From the NCBI GenBank assembly GCA_963738835.1, contig CAVTYH010000005.1, forward strand, positions 434,001-498,000: a DNA stretch of 64,000 nt. Reading direction: 5' to 3'. The position numbers were made by a program, and so were the translations under genes. The notes under the pieces are model-generated. The model did not search any database. It saw only the letters and a list, made by a program, of their open reading frames with translations, and had not been told where the DNA came from. The stretch is from CAVTYH01 sp963738835 (GTDB lineage Bacteria; Planctomycetota; Planctomycetia; Pirellulales; JADZDJ01). Below are positions 45,264-54,902 of this stretch, in pieces (the stretch's first letter is position 1; every line of letters starts with the position of its first letter).

Positions 45264-45758
45264 ATGTCATCCCGCCGCTTGCTGAAAGCCGCCGAAGCCA
45301 TTCGCGAAGTCGTCAGCATGGCGATTTTGGCCGAGCTGCGCGATCCGCGCGTGCGCGATGTCACCGTGCTGGGCGTGGAAGTATCGCCGGATATGCGACA
45401 TGCCCAAGTTAACGTGTCGGTCATGGGGGACGAAACCAAGCAAAATCTGGCGGTCCGCGGATTGCAAAGCGCCGCCGGATTCTTACAGTCGAAAATCGCC
45501 TCGCAAATCGATACCCGCTATACGCCGCGGTTGATGTTCGTGCTCGATCAAGGCGTGAAAAAATCGATCGAAATGGCGCGGATCCTCAAAGAAGTGCTGC
45601 CGCTGGAAACGGACGAACCCTCACCGGAAACTGAGGAGTCCTTTCCTGCTGGCGACGAAAACATTCGTGCCGAGGCTACTGACGATTTCGAGCACGAAGA
45701 CGACGATGACGATGCGGCCGACGACGGCCACGCCGGTCCATCTCGTCGGCCCCGCTAA
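45264..45758 (+). CDS. rbfA: 30S ribosome-binding factor A
   Basis: Cold-adaptation and 16S rRNA maturation factor. 164 residues from the ATG at 45264 (MSSRRLLKAAEAIREVVSMA). KH-type fold with DPRVRDVTVLGVEVSPDMRHA and RYTPRLMFVLDQGVKKSIEM. The last 50 residues form a very acidic tail (EHEDDDDDAADDG), not part of the usual core. The 45055-45263 gap to infB shows no gene. Confidence 0.92.
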   Translation: MSSRRLLKAAEAIREVVSMAILAELRDPRVRDVTVLGVEVSPDMRHAQVNVSVMGDETKQNLAVRGLQSAAGFLQSKIASQIDTRYTPRLMFVLDQGVKKSIEMARILKEVLPLETDEPSPETEESFPAGDENIRAEATDDFEHEDDDDDAADDGHAGPSRRPR

Positions 45759-45819
45759 CCAATTGTTAAACTACTTCACTGGCTAAGAAACACTCAAGCA
45801 TCACGCAAAATTCAAAACC

Positions 45820-46866
45820 ATGGCTGGTTCCAATCGGGCTACATTAATCACCAAGATCTACAAAGTGCTCAAGCAGCACTACAAGCCGGTTTCCATCAAC
45901 GGAGATCGACCACTGCTGGAGCAGATGCTCTTTGCCTGTTGCCTGGAAAATGCGCATTACGACAAGGCCGAGAAAACGTACGTACATCTGAGCACCTCGT
46001 TTTTCGACTGGAACGAAGTCCGCGTCAGCACGGTCAAAGAGCTGGCCGAATCGCTCCGCGAGCTGCCCAATCCCGAGGCGGCGGCTTCCAACTTGAAACG
46101 CATTTTGCAAACGGTATTCGAAGACACCTACTCGTTCGATCTGGAGCCGGTGAAAAAGCAAAACATCGGTGTGGGCATCAAGCGGCTGGCAAAAATGGAG
46201 GGCGCTTCATCGTTTGTTGTGGCGTATGCCACTCAGCACGCTCTCGGCGGCCACTCGATTCCACTCGATCGTGGCGCCCTGGAGATCCTGTACATCGTCG
46301 GCATTGCGACGGAACAAGAGCGCGATTCAGCCAATGTCGCCGGCTTGGAGCGGGCCATTCCCAAGAACAAAGGCACCGAGTTCGGCTCGCTGTTGCATCA
46401 ATTCTCGGCCGACTTTGTTGCCAACCCATTTTCACCGGCGATTAAGGCACTGCTGCTGGCGATCAACTCTGAGGCGAAGGATCGGTTACCAAAGCGCGGG
46501 CAGAGAAAAGAAGCCGCCAGAGCCGCCGAAGCTGCGGCAGCCGCAGCCATCGCGGATGCCAAGGCGGCCGCCGGCAAAGCCGCGTTGAAGGGGGCCGCCG
46601 ACAAAGAGGCCGCCGCGAAAGCAGCTCGTGAAGCGAAACATCTGGAGAAATCGGCCGGCAAAAAAGACGCCGGCAAGGACGGCAAAAAACCCCTGGTCGG
46701 CAAGGCGGCGGAAACAGCCCACAAAAAACTGACCGGCAAAAAAGAGTTGCCCGTCAAGCCGGCCGCCAAAGCCAGCCGGCCGCCAACTGCTGCCCATGCC
46801 CGCGATGTACGCAGGGGTGCGCGAAAATCGCCCACCAAGCATTTGGCCAAACGCAAACCGCGGTGA
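45820..46866 (+). CDS. HhH-GPD-like (endonuclease III fold) protein with histone H1-like tail
   Basis: 348 residues. Residues 1-225 follow the order of the endonuclease III fold: an early helix (DRPLLEQMLFACCLENAHYD), ELPNPEAAASNLKRIL, a hairpin-like segment (LAKMEGASSFVVAYAT) and HSIPLDRGALEIL with an Asp at the place of the catalytic Asp. The catalytic Lys of bifunctional glycosylases and the 4Fe-4S cysteines are absent. From about residue 225 the protein becomes Lys/Ala-rich (AAGKAALKGAADKEAAAKAA and similar), as in bacterial histone H1-like tails. A DNA-binding role is likely; enzymatic activity is doubtful. Assignment of the fold is by motif order only. Confidence 0.5.
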   Translation: MAGSNRATLITKIYKVLKQHYKPVSINGDRPLLEQMLFACCLENAHYDKAEKTYVHLSTSFFDWNEVRVSTVKELAESLRELPNPEAAASNLKRILQTVFEDTYSFDLEPVKKQNIGVGIKRLAKMEGASSFVVAYATQHALGGHSIPLDRGALEILYIVGIATEQERDSANVAGLERAIPKNKGTEFGSLLHQFSADFVANPFSPAIKALLLAINSEAKDRLPKRGQRKEAARAAEAAAAAAIADAKAAAGKAALKGAADKEAAAKAAREAKHLEKSAGKKDAGKDGKKPLVGKAAETAHKKLTGKKELPVKPAAKASRPPTAAHARDVRRGARKSPTKHLAKRKPR

Positions 46867-46996
46867 TTGAGATCCGGGTCGCCGTAAAGCTTCGACCGTT
46901 GGCTGAGCGAACTGCGCAGGCGCGCCATTCATCAATCACCGGTAATCATCATCGTCAACTTTCTCTCACGCCAAACTTAACCGGCGGGAGGACATC

Positions 46997-49181
46997 ATGC
47001 GTTATCTCGGCTTCGTGATTGGATCGCTCGTAACCCTTGTCGTTGCGACTGCAATTCCGCAGTTCGCTGCAGCCGCGCCGACACCCACCGCCACGCAGCC
47101 GTTGGACGACCCGCTCGAGATTCTCTCGCCGCGGCAAGCGCGAACCGAGCAGGAAGAAGACCGACTGGCGGCGGCCGCGCACTTTTCAGCCGGGCGGATG
47201 CTCGAACAACGGCAGATGCTGCCGGAAGCGCTACGGCAGTACGAGCGAGCCATCCGTTACGATCCCGATGCCACTCCGGTGTTGCGCGAGCTTGTGCCTC
47301 TGGCCTTCACCATCGATCGGCCTGAAGAAGGTCTGCGGTACGCCGTCAAGTACATCGAACAAAACTCGGTCGACGATGCCATTCTGGTCCGCGCCGCAGA
47401 GTATTTGGCCGAAGCCGGCGAGTGGAAGCGGGCCCTCAAGCTCTATCAGCACCTGGCGGAAACGCTGGCAAAAGAGAAGCCCTCGCCCCAGCTGATAGCC
47501 GTGCAAATGCAATTGGGCAGGCTCTATTTTCTGAACGAGCAGTTCGCCGAATCGGCCACCGCGTTCAAACAGGTCATGGATGCGCTCGAGCAGCCAAAAC
47601 AATCTGGTCTCGACGCAAAATCGCGCCGAGTGATTCTCGGCGATGATGGCGCGATTTACGAATTGTTTGGCGCGGCGTTTCTGGAAGCGAATCAGCCTGA
47701 CAATGCCCGGGTGGCATTCGAGCGGTTCAACAAATTGAAACCCGATGAGCCGACCTTGGCCGTGAACCTCGCCCGCGTAGAATTGGCGGCCGACAAACCG
47801 CAGGCGGCGCTCGATCAATTGCAAAAATACTTCGACGCGGAATCGACCACCAAAGGCGTAGTGCCATACGAACTTCTGGCCAAGTCGCTCAAGCAGCTCA
47901 AACAAGACGACCAATTGATTTCCCGGCTGGAAGCCCTGCACAAGGCGCAGCCGAAAAACACGCTGCTGGCCTATTTCTTGGGCCAGCAATATCGGGAAGC
48001 CGGAAAACTCGACAAAGCGCAGCCGCTATTGGAAGCGGCGCTGGCCGACAAGTCATCGGAGCAAGCATATCCGGCTCTCATCGATGTGTATCGTCGCACG
48101 AATCAGCCCGAGGCTTTGCTGAAAGTGCTCGCGCAGGTCGCCGAGAAATCGGGCTCGCTGTCGATTGTGGAAGCGAGCGCACAAGAAATCATCAAAGACG
48201 AAAAACTGTTGTCGGCAATCCTCGAAGCGGCCGAAAAGCAACATTCCGCCGCCCAGGCAAACGACCAATTCGCCTTGCGTGTCGCAGCCCTGCTGGCCGC
48301 GGAAGCCAAACGCTGGAGCGATGCAGAAAAGCTGTTCAACCTGGCGATCAAAGCCAATCCGAAGTCGGCCTCCGAGCTGCTCTTGGTGTGGGGTGTCGGC
48401 CTGCTGATGGATAACAAGGCTGCCGAAGCCGCCGCCATTTTTCAACGCGGCATCGACGAAAAAGTTTTGCCGGACGACAATCCGGCCTTTCATTTCTATT
48501 TGGCGGGCGCGCTTGAAATGCAGGGCCAGACCGACGAAGCTTTGGCTGCGGCCAGAACGGCGGCCGAGAAGCAACCGAAAAATCCGGAAATGGCCGGCCG
48601 ACCCGCGTGGATTTTATATCACGCCAAGCGGTACGACGATGCGGCCAAGGCCTATCAGGAACTGGTGGAAAAGTTCGAAGACGACTTCACGACCGATGGC
48701 GCTCGCGAAATCTTGCCAGGCCCGAGAGGCGCTGTCGAACATCTGCGTGCAGAAAAACGAGAACAAGCAAGCCGTCGAATGGCTGGAGCAAGTGCTCGAT
48801 GAATTTCCAGACGATCCCGGCGCCAATAACGATTTGGGCTATCTGTGGGCCGATCAAAATCTTCATCTGCACCGTGCTGAAAAGATGACCCAGCTGGCCG
48901 TCGCCGCCGAGCCAGACAACTTTGCCTATCGAGACAGTCTGGGCTGGGCCCTGTTCCGTTTGGGCCACTACGCCGAAGCATTAACGCAATTGCAAAAAGC
49001 CGTCGACAAAGACGAACCCGATGGCGAAGTGCTTGCCCACATCGCCGAAGTCCGCGCCAAGCTCGGCCAAGACGCCGAAGCCAAAGCCGCCTGGACCCGC
49101 GCTGCCGAGGCCTTTAAGAAGGCGGGAGAAAAAGAGAAAATGGAAGCAGCACAAAAGAAGCTAGGAAAGAATGACAAATGA
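46997..49181 (+). CDS. Secreted TPR-repeat protein (one indel)
   Basis: About 727 residues after repairing one extra base near 48715. Signal peptide GFVIGSLVTLVVATAIPQFAAA. At least ten tetratricopeptide units follow, for example LPEALRQYERAIRYDPDATP, EAALADKSSEQAYPALIDVY, and at the end DSLGWALFRLGHYAEALTQL and EPDGEVLAHIAEVRAKLG. Likely a periplasmic or outer-membrane scaffold. The last codons and the TGA at 49179-49181 lie within the left arm of the inverted-repeat element that carries the next gene, so the C-terminus may have been set by that insertion. Confidence 0.8.
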
Positions 49182-49584
49182 CCAAGCACCAATGACCAAG
49201 GATTTTGCCGGACAGTTTGATGATGGAAGTAAACGCGATTTTGACTTGGCGGAACGGATGGCACGGTTCGGAGAGTCGATTGTTAGATTTGGACGAACGT
49301 TGAAAATCGACGCCGTTCTCAAGCCTCTCGTCAGCCAACTCGTTCGCGCCGCGACAAGCATTAGAGCGAATTACCTGGAAGCTGATGAGGCCGGCTCTAA
49401 GAAAGAATTCAGATACCGAATTAGCATCTGCAAACGTGAAGCTCGTGAAACCCAGCACTGGTTAAGAATGATCGTTGCGGCACAACCGACGATACGAGAG
49501 CCAGCGCGTGAATTGTGGAAAGAATCGCGAGAGCTGGTGCTGATCTTTTCAACGATCTTTCGGCGCAGCGACGGTAGTCAATAA
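49171..49584 (+). CDS. Four-helix-bundle protein of the 23S rRNA intervening-sequence / Avd-like family
   Basis: 137 residues. Core matches the IVS four-helix family: DFAGQFDDGSKRDFDLAERM-type first helix, SIVRFGRTLKIDAVLKPLVS, QLVRAATSIRANYLEADEA, and KKEFRYRISICKREARETQHWL. The first residues (MTNDQAPMTKD) are encoded by the left arm of a 24-bp perfect inverted repeat (49176-49199 / 49604-49627) that encloses the gene. It overlaps the end of the TPR gene by 11 bases in another frame. In other bacteria relatives sit in 23S rRNA insertions or near diversity-generating retroelements; neither is seen here. Confidence 0.85.
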   Translation: MTNDQAPMTKDFAGQFDDGSKRDFDLAERMARFGESIVRFGRTLKIDAVLKPLVSQLVRAATSIRANYLEADEAGSKKEFRYRISICKREARETQHWLRMIVAAQPTIREPARELWKESRELVLIFSTIFRRSDGSQ

Positions 49585-49627
49585 CGTTTCGTCGACCGTG
49601 CCATTGGTCATTGGTGCTTGGTCATTT
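49176..49627. mobile_element. Inverted-repeat-bounded element carrying the four-helix-bundle gene
   Basis: Perfect 24-bp arms at 49176-49199 and 49604-49627 (core TGACCAAGCACCAATGACC on the left) enclose 404 bases with one gene. Related arms without a gene occur at 32991-33081 and 33929-34000. No transposase and no clear target duplication, so mobility is inferred from the repeated occurrence only. Confidence 0.55.
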
Positions 49628-49672
49628 ATTTATCTGTGAATCTTTTTTCAATTAGAGTAGGACGCAAACCGC

Positions 49673-50425
49673 ATGGCTGGCCATTCCCATTGGGCAAATA
49701 TCTCGCGAAAAAAGGCGCTGATCGATAACAAGCGCGGCAAGCTGTGGAGCAAGCTGGCCAAAGCAATTATCGTGGCGGCGAAAATGGGGGGCGGCGATCC
49801 CGACGCCAATCTCCGCCTGCGGTACGCCATTGCCGACGCTCGGGCAGTCAGCATGCCGAACGAAAACATCACCCGGGCCATCAAAACCGGCACCGGCGAA
49901 CTGCAAAGCGGGAATCTGGAAGAGATCATCTATGAAGGCTACGGCCCTGGCGGCGTGGCGGTGATGTGCGAAATTCTGACCGACAACCGCAACCGCACCG
50001 CACCGGAAGTTCGCAAGATTTTCGAGTTGAACGATGGCAAACTTGGCGCCACGAATTGCGTTGCCTGGATGTTCGAACGCAAGGGCCTGTTTGTTGTGGA
50101 CGCTGACAAGATCGAGGAAGACAAGCTGATGGAAATCGCCCTGGAAGCCGGCGCCGACGACGTAAAACAAAGCGGCGACAAGTTTGAAATTACCTGCGAT
50201 GCCAACCTGTTCGCCGCGGTCGCCGGTGAATTGCAAAAGGCCGGCCTGGAGCCGGAATCAAGCCAACTGGCACGCATTCCCACGAATACGGTGAGCGTCG
50301 ATGACCCCGACGTAGCCCGCAAAGTGCTCAACCTGATGGACCAGCTCGACAATCACGACGACGTGCAAAGCGTCGCCGCCAACTTCAACATTCCCGACGA
50401 GGCGATGGCGCAAATTGCAGGGTGA
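49673..50425 (+). CDS. yebC: YebC/PmpR-family transcription/translation regulator
   Basis: 250 residues, standard length. MAGHSHWANISRKKALIDNK is the family's start, followed by ITRAIKTGTGELQSGNLEEI, YEGYGPGGVAVMCEILTDNR and a C-terminal domain ending in NFNIPDE. Cytoplasmic; homologues act as transcription regulators or, as recently shown for YebC/TACO1 proteins, help translation of proline-rich stretches. Follows the inverted-repeat element by 45 bases. Confidence 0.93.
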   Translation: MAGHSHWANISRKKALIDNKRGKLWSKLAKAIIVAAKMGGGDPDANLRLRYAIADARAVSMPNENITRAIKTGTGELQSGNLEEIIYEGYGPGGVAVMCEILTDNRNRTAPEVRKIFELNDGKLGATNCVAWMFERKGLFVVDADKIEEDKLMEIALEAGADDVKQSGDKFEITCDANLFAAVAGELQKAGLEPESSQLARIPTNTVSVDDPDVARKVLNLMDQLDNHDDVQSVAANFNIPDEAMAQIAG

Positions 50426-50470
50426 GGTGATCGAGAATAGAATGTTGAAAGTTGAAACTCAGGTAGCTTT

Positions 50471-51134
50471 ATGAGCATTGTCCATCCAGGCTATAACGTC
50501 ACACCCCCTCCTGTGTCGCAACTTGGTGATCCAGCGTGGGAGGTTGCGTACTTATTCCCAGCTCAAGGAGACTGGAGCGAATCGGAGTATTTGGGGTTGG
50601 ACCAGGCAGGTGGCCGAATTATTGAACTTGTCAAAGGACGCCTCAAGGTTTTGCCAATGCCGACCCTCCTGCATCAACTCATTGCAAAATTTCTTTTTGC
50701 TCGGTTGGATGAGTACGTGGCGTCGCGAGAACTGGGCATGGTCCTTTTTTGCGCCGTTGCCTGTTCATTTTGGACCGGAACATTTTCGCGAGCCAGACCT
50801 TATCTTCCTTCGGCCCGGCCGAGTACCGGTGGGCCAGCAATATCCGGAATCGGCTGATCTGGTAATGGAAATTGTCAGCGATGATCCTGAATCGCGTAAG
50901 CGTGATTATGAAGAGAAGCGTCACGATTACGCCGCCGCCGGAATTCCAGAATACTGGATCGTCGATCCGCAAATGCAAACGGTGATGGTGCTAGTGCTCG
51001 ACGGTGCAGAATACCGAGTCCATGGCCAATTTAAGGCCGGCGACTCAGCAGGTTCCGTGTTGCTGCCCGGTTTCAGCATCGACGTTGCGGATCTCTTCGC
51101 CGCCGGCAAACAAAATCAGCAAACCGGAGGATAG
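50471..51134 (+). CDS. Uma2-family (DUF820) PD-(D/E)XK nuclease-like protein (one indel)
   Basis: About 220 residues after correcting a one-base insertion in a run of T near 50745. Uma2 features: YLGLDQAGGRIIELVKGRLK, then EPDLIFLRPGR (catalytic Asp of PD) and DLVMEIVSDDPESRKRD (E-x-V-S), followed by YEEKRHDYAAAGIPEYWIVD, the family's most recognisable block. Function in vivo unknown; these genes are expanded in planctomycetes and cyanobacteria. Convergent with the multihaem gene. Confidence 0.82.
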
Positions 51135-51251
51135 GACCTTGCCGCGGCTCGGAGCGCGCCATCAATTTGACTCTACCAGGGATTAGTGCGCGCAAAGTCG
51201 AAAAAGTCGGGAGATTTTGAGGGTCGCGGAGCCAAAGTCGGACCTCGCACG

Positions 51252-52835
51252 CTAATCTTTCCCGTGGTGTTCCACCTTCGGCCAGTATTTGTCGAAGTTG
51301 TCGCCGTCTTTGAAGTCGATGCTGTTGTCGCCGTCGTGGCATTGGCGGCAGTTGTCGATTACTTTCCGCCGGCCCTCCGCGGTTTTGAGCGAGAGCGCCA
51401 TGTCTTTGCGATAGCGTTCTAAATCGGCTTCCGACGCTTTGATGTCGCCCCGTTCCGCGGCCACATGTTGCGAACCCGGGCCGTGGCAGTTTTCGCAGCC
51501 GTTGCCGGCCAAGAGCGGCGTTTTTTCTTGGTTTAAATAACCGCCAGCATAAGGCGTGAATTTCTGCGGTTCCCAGCCGGTCACATGGCAACTGAGGCAC
51601 TCTGGATCAAACTGCCGCGGCGGATCGAGATGCACCAATGTTTCCAAGGCCTGCGAATGGGGCGTTTTCTTCCAAATGGCATAGGCCTTCGAGTGGCACT
51701 CGCCGCATTCTTTCGAGCCGACAAACTGACGGCCGCTGGGATGATTGACGGGCTTCAAACCTAATCCTTCGAGGCCCAGTTCTTTCAGCTGATCTTGATA
51801 AGCGGCCAGCACCTGCTTCATGCGTGGCGAATCGCCGAACCGTGCATCCAGAGGGACACGCTGAAAGCGGACCGGCTGTTTCTGATCGTCGTAAAATGCC
51901 AGCACTGCGGCGTACATGCCTTTGTGACCGACTTCAACCAATTTCGTTTTCGTGCCTTCCACACCGGTCGCTTCTGCCGGGGGTTCGGAGCCGCCGCCGG
52001 CCGTCAAAATGTAGTCGAACTTGGGAAACTGTTTCGCCAGCGCCGTCGATTCTTCTTTGCTAGCATTTGAAAGCAAGATCAGCAAATCGCACTTGGCGGC
52101 TTCCAACTTGGGAAGCACCTCGGCAATGGCTTCGGCAGCGGGCTTGAAATTAATGTCACGATTGTTCACCTGGCGATATTCGTCCCCGACAACGCTGGTG
52201 ACGCCAATTTTTTTGCCCGCCGCTTCGATCACGCGAAACCGCGGCAACGTGTCGTCAAATGCGAACAAGCCCACGTTGGCGGCAGCAAACGAACTGGCCT
52301 CGTTGCCTACGGCCGTCACAATCGGGAATAGCTCGGCAGCCGAAAGCCGCAAATCGTCTGGCCCAAAACCAATCGCCTGGTAACCCATCAGCTTCAGGGC
52401 ATCAATCGTAGCAGCATATTTCAGCTCTTGCTGCCGGCCAAAACGCTGCACTTCTTCACCCATATCGAGCGGTACGATTGGCCATTTGTTGTCGCGCAAT
52501 TGTTTGAGCAGCATATCGCGGCGACTCAGCCCCCCTTTTTGGTTTTCCTTTCCCGAGCAACCGCACGGCTCGATATAGCCCTGCTGCAAGCCGGTGAAAA
52601 CCAGCGCCAACTTCGGCTGCGGCCAGCCCTGAAAAATGGGGCCGTTGCGCTGGATCATTTGCGTTTCGATCGAAGCAGCGGCCGGCTTCTTGCCGGCCTC
52701 GGCTGCCGCCTTGCCACCGTCGCTTGCCGGCGGATCAGCCGTGCAGCCCCACTGGGCGACGGCGGTGATGATGACCGTTGGGGCTAGCAGCGCGAAAATC
52801 AAACGCAGCTTCTGATTCGACATCCGTGGCGACAT
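51252..52835 (-). CDS. 5'-nucleotidase-like domain fused to a tetrahaem cytochrome c domain
   Basis: 527 residues. Signal sequence KLRLIFALLAPTVIITAVAQ with a Cys after it (WGC), possibly a lipoprotein. First half is related to UshA-type metallophosphatases (LALVFTGLQQGYIEPCGCSG, KGGLSRRDMLL, ANVGLF, VVGDEYRQVN), though the classical metal sites are incomplete. Second half has four CxxCH haem sites: CGECH, CLSCH, CENCH and CRQCH, with distal His residues, as in c554-like cytochromes. Periplasmic electron transfer is likely. The DUF1573 gene precedes it on the same strand, a pairing common in planctomycetes. Confidence 0.82.
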   Translation of the reverse strand: MSPRMSNQKLRLIFALLAPTVIITAVAQWGCTADPPASDGGKAAAEAGKKPAAASIETQMIQRNGPIFQGWPQPKLALVFTGLQQGYIEPCGCSGKENQKGGLSRRDMLLKQLRDNKWPIVPLDMGEEVQRFGRQQELKYAATIDALKLMGYQAIGFGPDDLRLSAAELFPIVTAVGNEASSFAAANVGLFAFDDTLPRFRVIEAAGKKIGVTSVVGDEYRQVNNRDINFKPAAEAIAEVLPKLEAAKCDLLILLSNASKEESTALAKQFPKFDYILTAGGGSEPPAEATGVEGTKTKLVEVGHKGMYAAVLAFYDDQKQPVRFQRVPLDARFGDSPRMKQVLAAYQDQLKELGLEGLGLKPVNHPSGRQFVGSKECGECHSKAYAIWKKTPHSQALETLVHLDPPRQFDPECLSCHVTGWEPQKFTPYAGGYLNQEKTPLLAGNGCENCHGPGSQHVAAERGDIKASEADLERYRKDMALSLKTAEGRRKVIDNCRQCHDGDNSIDFKDGDNFDKYWPKVEHHGKD

Positions 52836-52942
52836 GCGGCTCCTTTAACTCTTCTTCGTCGAAATTAGAATTGCTAGACCGCAAGCGGGCTGCACAGCCG
52901 GCGGTGTAAATCGTGTTCTTCGATGGATTAACCCGTCCCGCT

Positions 52943-54098
52943 TCATTCCACTACCGCGTACCGTACGCGCAACCGCAGCTTCTCTCCATCGGCATCGCCG
53001 GTGTCGATCAAGATTTCCCCCAGTTTTCCTTCTTCGCCTCCCAAGTGCGAACCGGGCCGGGCGCCGCGGAATTTCCACCGTAATGGGCACGCGCACCGAG
53101 TTGCCGCCGTCCAGTTCCACCGGCTCGCCAATCGTCACTTTCAAATCCTCGGGAGCACTCACCTCCGCCACTTTCGGATGCAATTGGTGGCGATGCGCGC
53201 CGTAAACTTGCAAAAACAATTCTGCTTTCGCTCCCTCGCTGGCTGAAACAGAGTCGAATCGCAAAAGTCCGTGGTCGGCTTCCCAATTGCGGCCAACCAG
53301 CAGCACATCGCTCACAATGTTGCCGGTAATCGGCACCTCGACGGTGGGCTCGCCTTCCAAATTCAACTTGAGCTGGATTTTCTGCCGAAGCGGGCCCAAG
53401 GGCAAGCCGGGTTTTACCGTTACATGCAGCACCACGCCGCTTTTGGCGTCTTTATCTTTCTCCAGCATCTCTTTTGGCATTGGCTCGGTGCGAACTTCGA
53501 ATTTGTCGGCCGTCTCCGTGTCGGTAAGTTTCGTACTTAGCACCTCCAATTGACCTTGACGATACGAGTAAATCTGCACATCGGCCGATTGCGGTTCTTT
53601 GACCGAAACGCTGCTGAAAACCAAATCGCTCGGCTCGACTCGGTGCGAAGACAGAACATTGCCCGACACGGCGAACGACAGGTGTGGTCGCGCCGGATCG
53701 TTGGTCGAGATGCTCGCACTTTGGCTGAACCGCCCTTGCTTATTCGCGTGCCAGCGAACCTCAACCGTGGTCTGTTCTCCCGGTGCCAGAACGTTTTTCT
53801 TGATCGATTGCTCGGTACACAGTCCGCACGATACCCCGGCCTCGCGCAACTCCAGCGGCGATTGGCCCTCGTTGCGAATGGTAAACTCATGGGCATCTCG
53901 GGCATCCAGTTCCATGCTGCCGAAATCGAACTCTTCAGTATCGACGACCACGCGCGGACCCTGGCCACCATCGAGGCCCAGCTGAAATGCTGCTTCCACA
54001 TTTCCCGCCGGCGAAGGACCAAGTTCGAATACGGTGGCGCCCAATCCCATGGCTATACCACACAGCGCTGCGAGCAGAATTAACATCCAGGGACGCAT
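52943..54098 (-). CDS. DUF1573-domain exported protein (one indel)
   Basis: About 384 residues after removing one extra base near 53062, which joins VRVPITVEIP to GARPGSHLGGEEGKLGEIL. N-terminal membrane/signal helix MLILLAALCGIAMGLGATVF. The DUF1573 Ig-like domain shows EFDFGSMELDARDAHEFTI, LRE then CGLC, and APGEQTTVEVRWHANKQGRF. A second immunoglobulin-like region follows (PSDLVFSSVSVKEPQSADVQ). Probably a periplasmic protein acting with the multihaem cytochrome downstream (107 bases between them). The exact role is unknown. Confidence 0.8.
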
Positions 54099-54248
54099 GT
54101 CGGACGAAGGGGGTTGAGGATTTGTGGGTGAAATCTACACCACCATTTTAACAACCGCTGCCCGCCGCTGCCCGGTGGCAGATACGCACGAATCTTACAC
54201 GTGGTTCGCTCGTCAATCGCTGCCTCGATCGGGAAGCGATTGGAATGC

Positions 54249-54788
54249 TTACCTCCCGCTTTGACGCCGCTTCAAAACCTCGCGGCAATCGACGAAAAAT
54301 CGCTGAAAATCGGCCCGGCGATAGTCGGGATAGGTCCACTCGTTGGCCTGCCAGGCTCCCGCGCGAAAACCCAGTGTGATCTCCGCATAAATCCCCCGCC
54401 CCAGATATAGCCGATGGGAATGATCTTTGGTCGACGCCAGCACTAACTTGGCCAGCGTGATATATCCGGGATCTAAATTCAGCGGCCGTTCCTCGGCATG
54501 CCGGCCCAGCGCCGCGTAATCCGCTTCCCAGGCGTTGGTTCGCAGCTTGAGGTCAACCAGGGCCGCCGGATCGATTAACTGTTCAAACCCGAAGAACTGC
54601 TTCTTGAGCCCACTGCCCATCGTTGCTCGATAATATTCGGTCTCACCAAAATCAAACGCGGGACTTGCAAGTGCCAAGCCCCCCCACGCAGCTTCTGCTT
54701 GCTGGCGACCCCATTGCAACGCTTCATCATGCCGGCTGAACGCGGCCAAAATTAACAATACCGGCGAGGCTGGATTCGCTTGTCCCAT
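54249..54788 (-). CDS. DUF4416-family protein
   Basis: 179 residues. Conserved features of the family: FDFGETEYYRATMGSGLKK, LIDPAALVDLKLRTNAWE, NLDPGYITLAKLVLASTKDH, RLYLGRGIYAEITL and WTYPDYRRADFQRF. No membrane segment. Function not known. Conserved length, so the start at 54788 is trusted. Confidence 0.8.
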   Translation of the reverse strand: MGQANPASPVLLILAAFSRHDEALQWGRQQAEAAWGGLALASPAFDFGETEYYRATMGSGLKKQFFGFEQLIDPAALVDLKLRTNAWEADYAALGRHAEERPLNLDPGYITLAKLVLASTKDHSHRLYLGRGIYAEITLGFRAGAWQANEWTYPDYRRADFQRFFVDCREVLKRRQSGR

Positions 54789-54869
54789 GATCGATGCACA
54801 CTAACCAGACCGGCTTCGATCGGCAAGCCGCACGCGGTTAACCATTGCCGTCAGCGGCATCGCCAACAG

Positions 54870-54875
54870 TATAAT
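54870..54875 (+). promoter_or_regulatory. TATAAT -10 element for clpS
   Basis: Perfect TATAAT 27 bases before the clpS ATG; TTGCCG 19 bases upstream is a weak -35. Confidence 0.4.
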
Positions 54876-54902
54876 GCGGCATGCCAATGAAAGGATGCCG
54901 CC

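Noticed and set aside
49171..49627. Diversity-generating retroelement (Avd-like protein)
   Set aside because: No reverse transcriptase, template repeat or variable repeat is found nearby.
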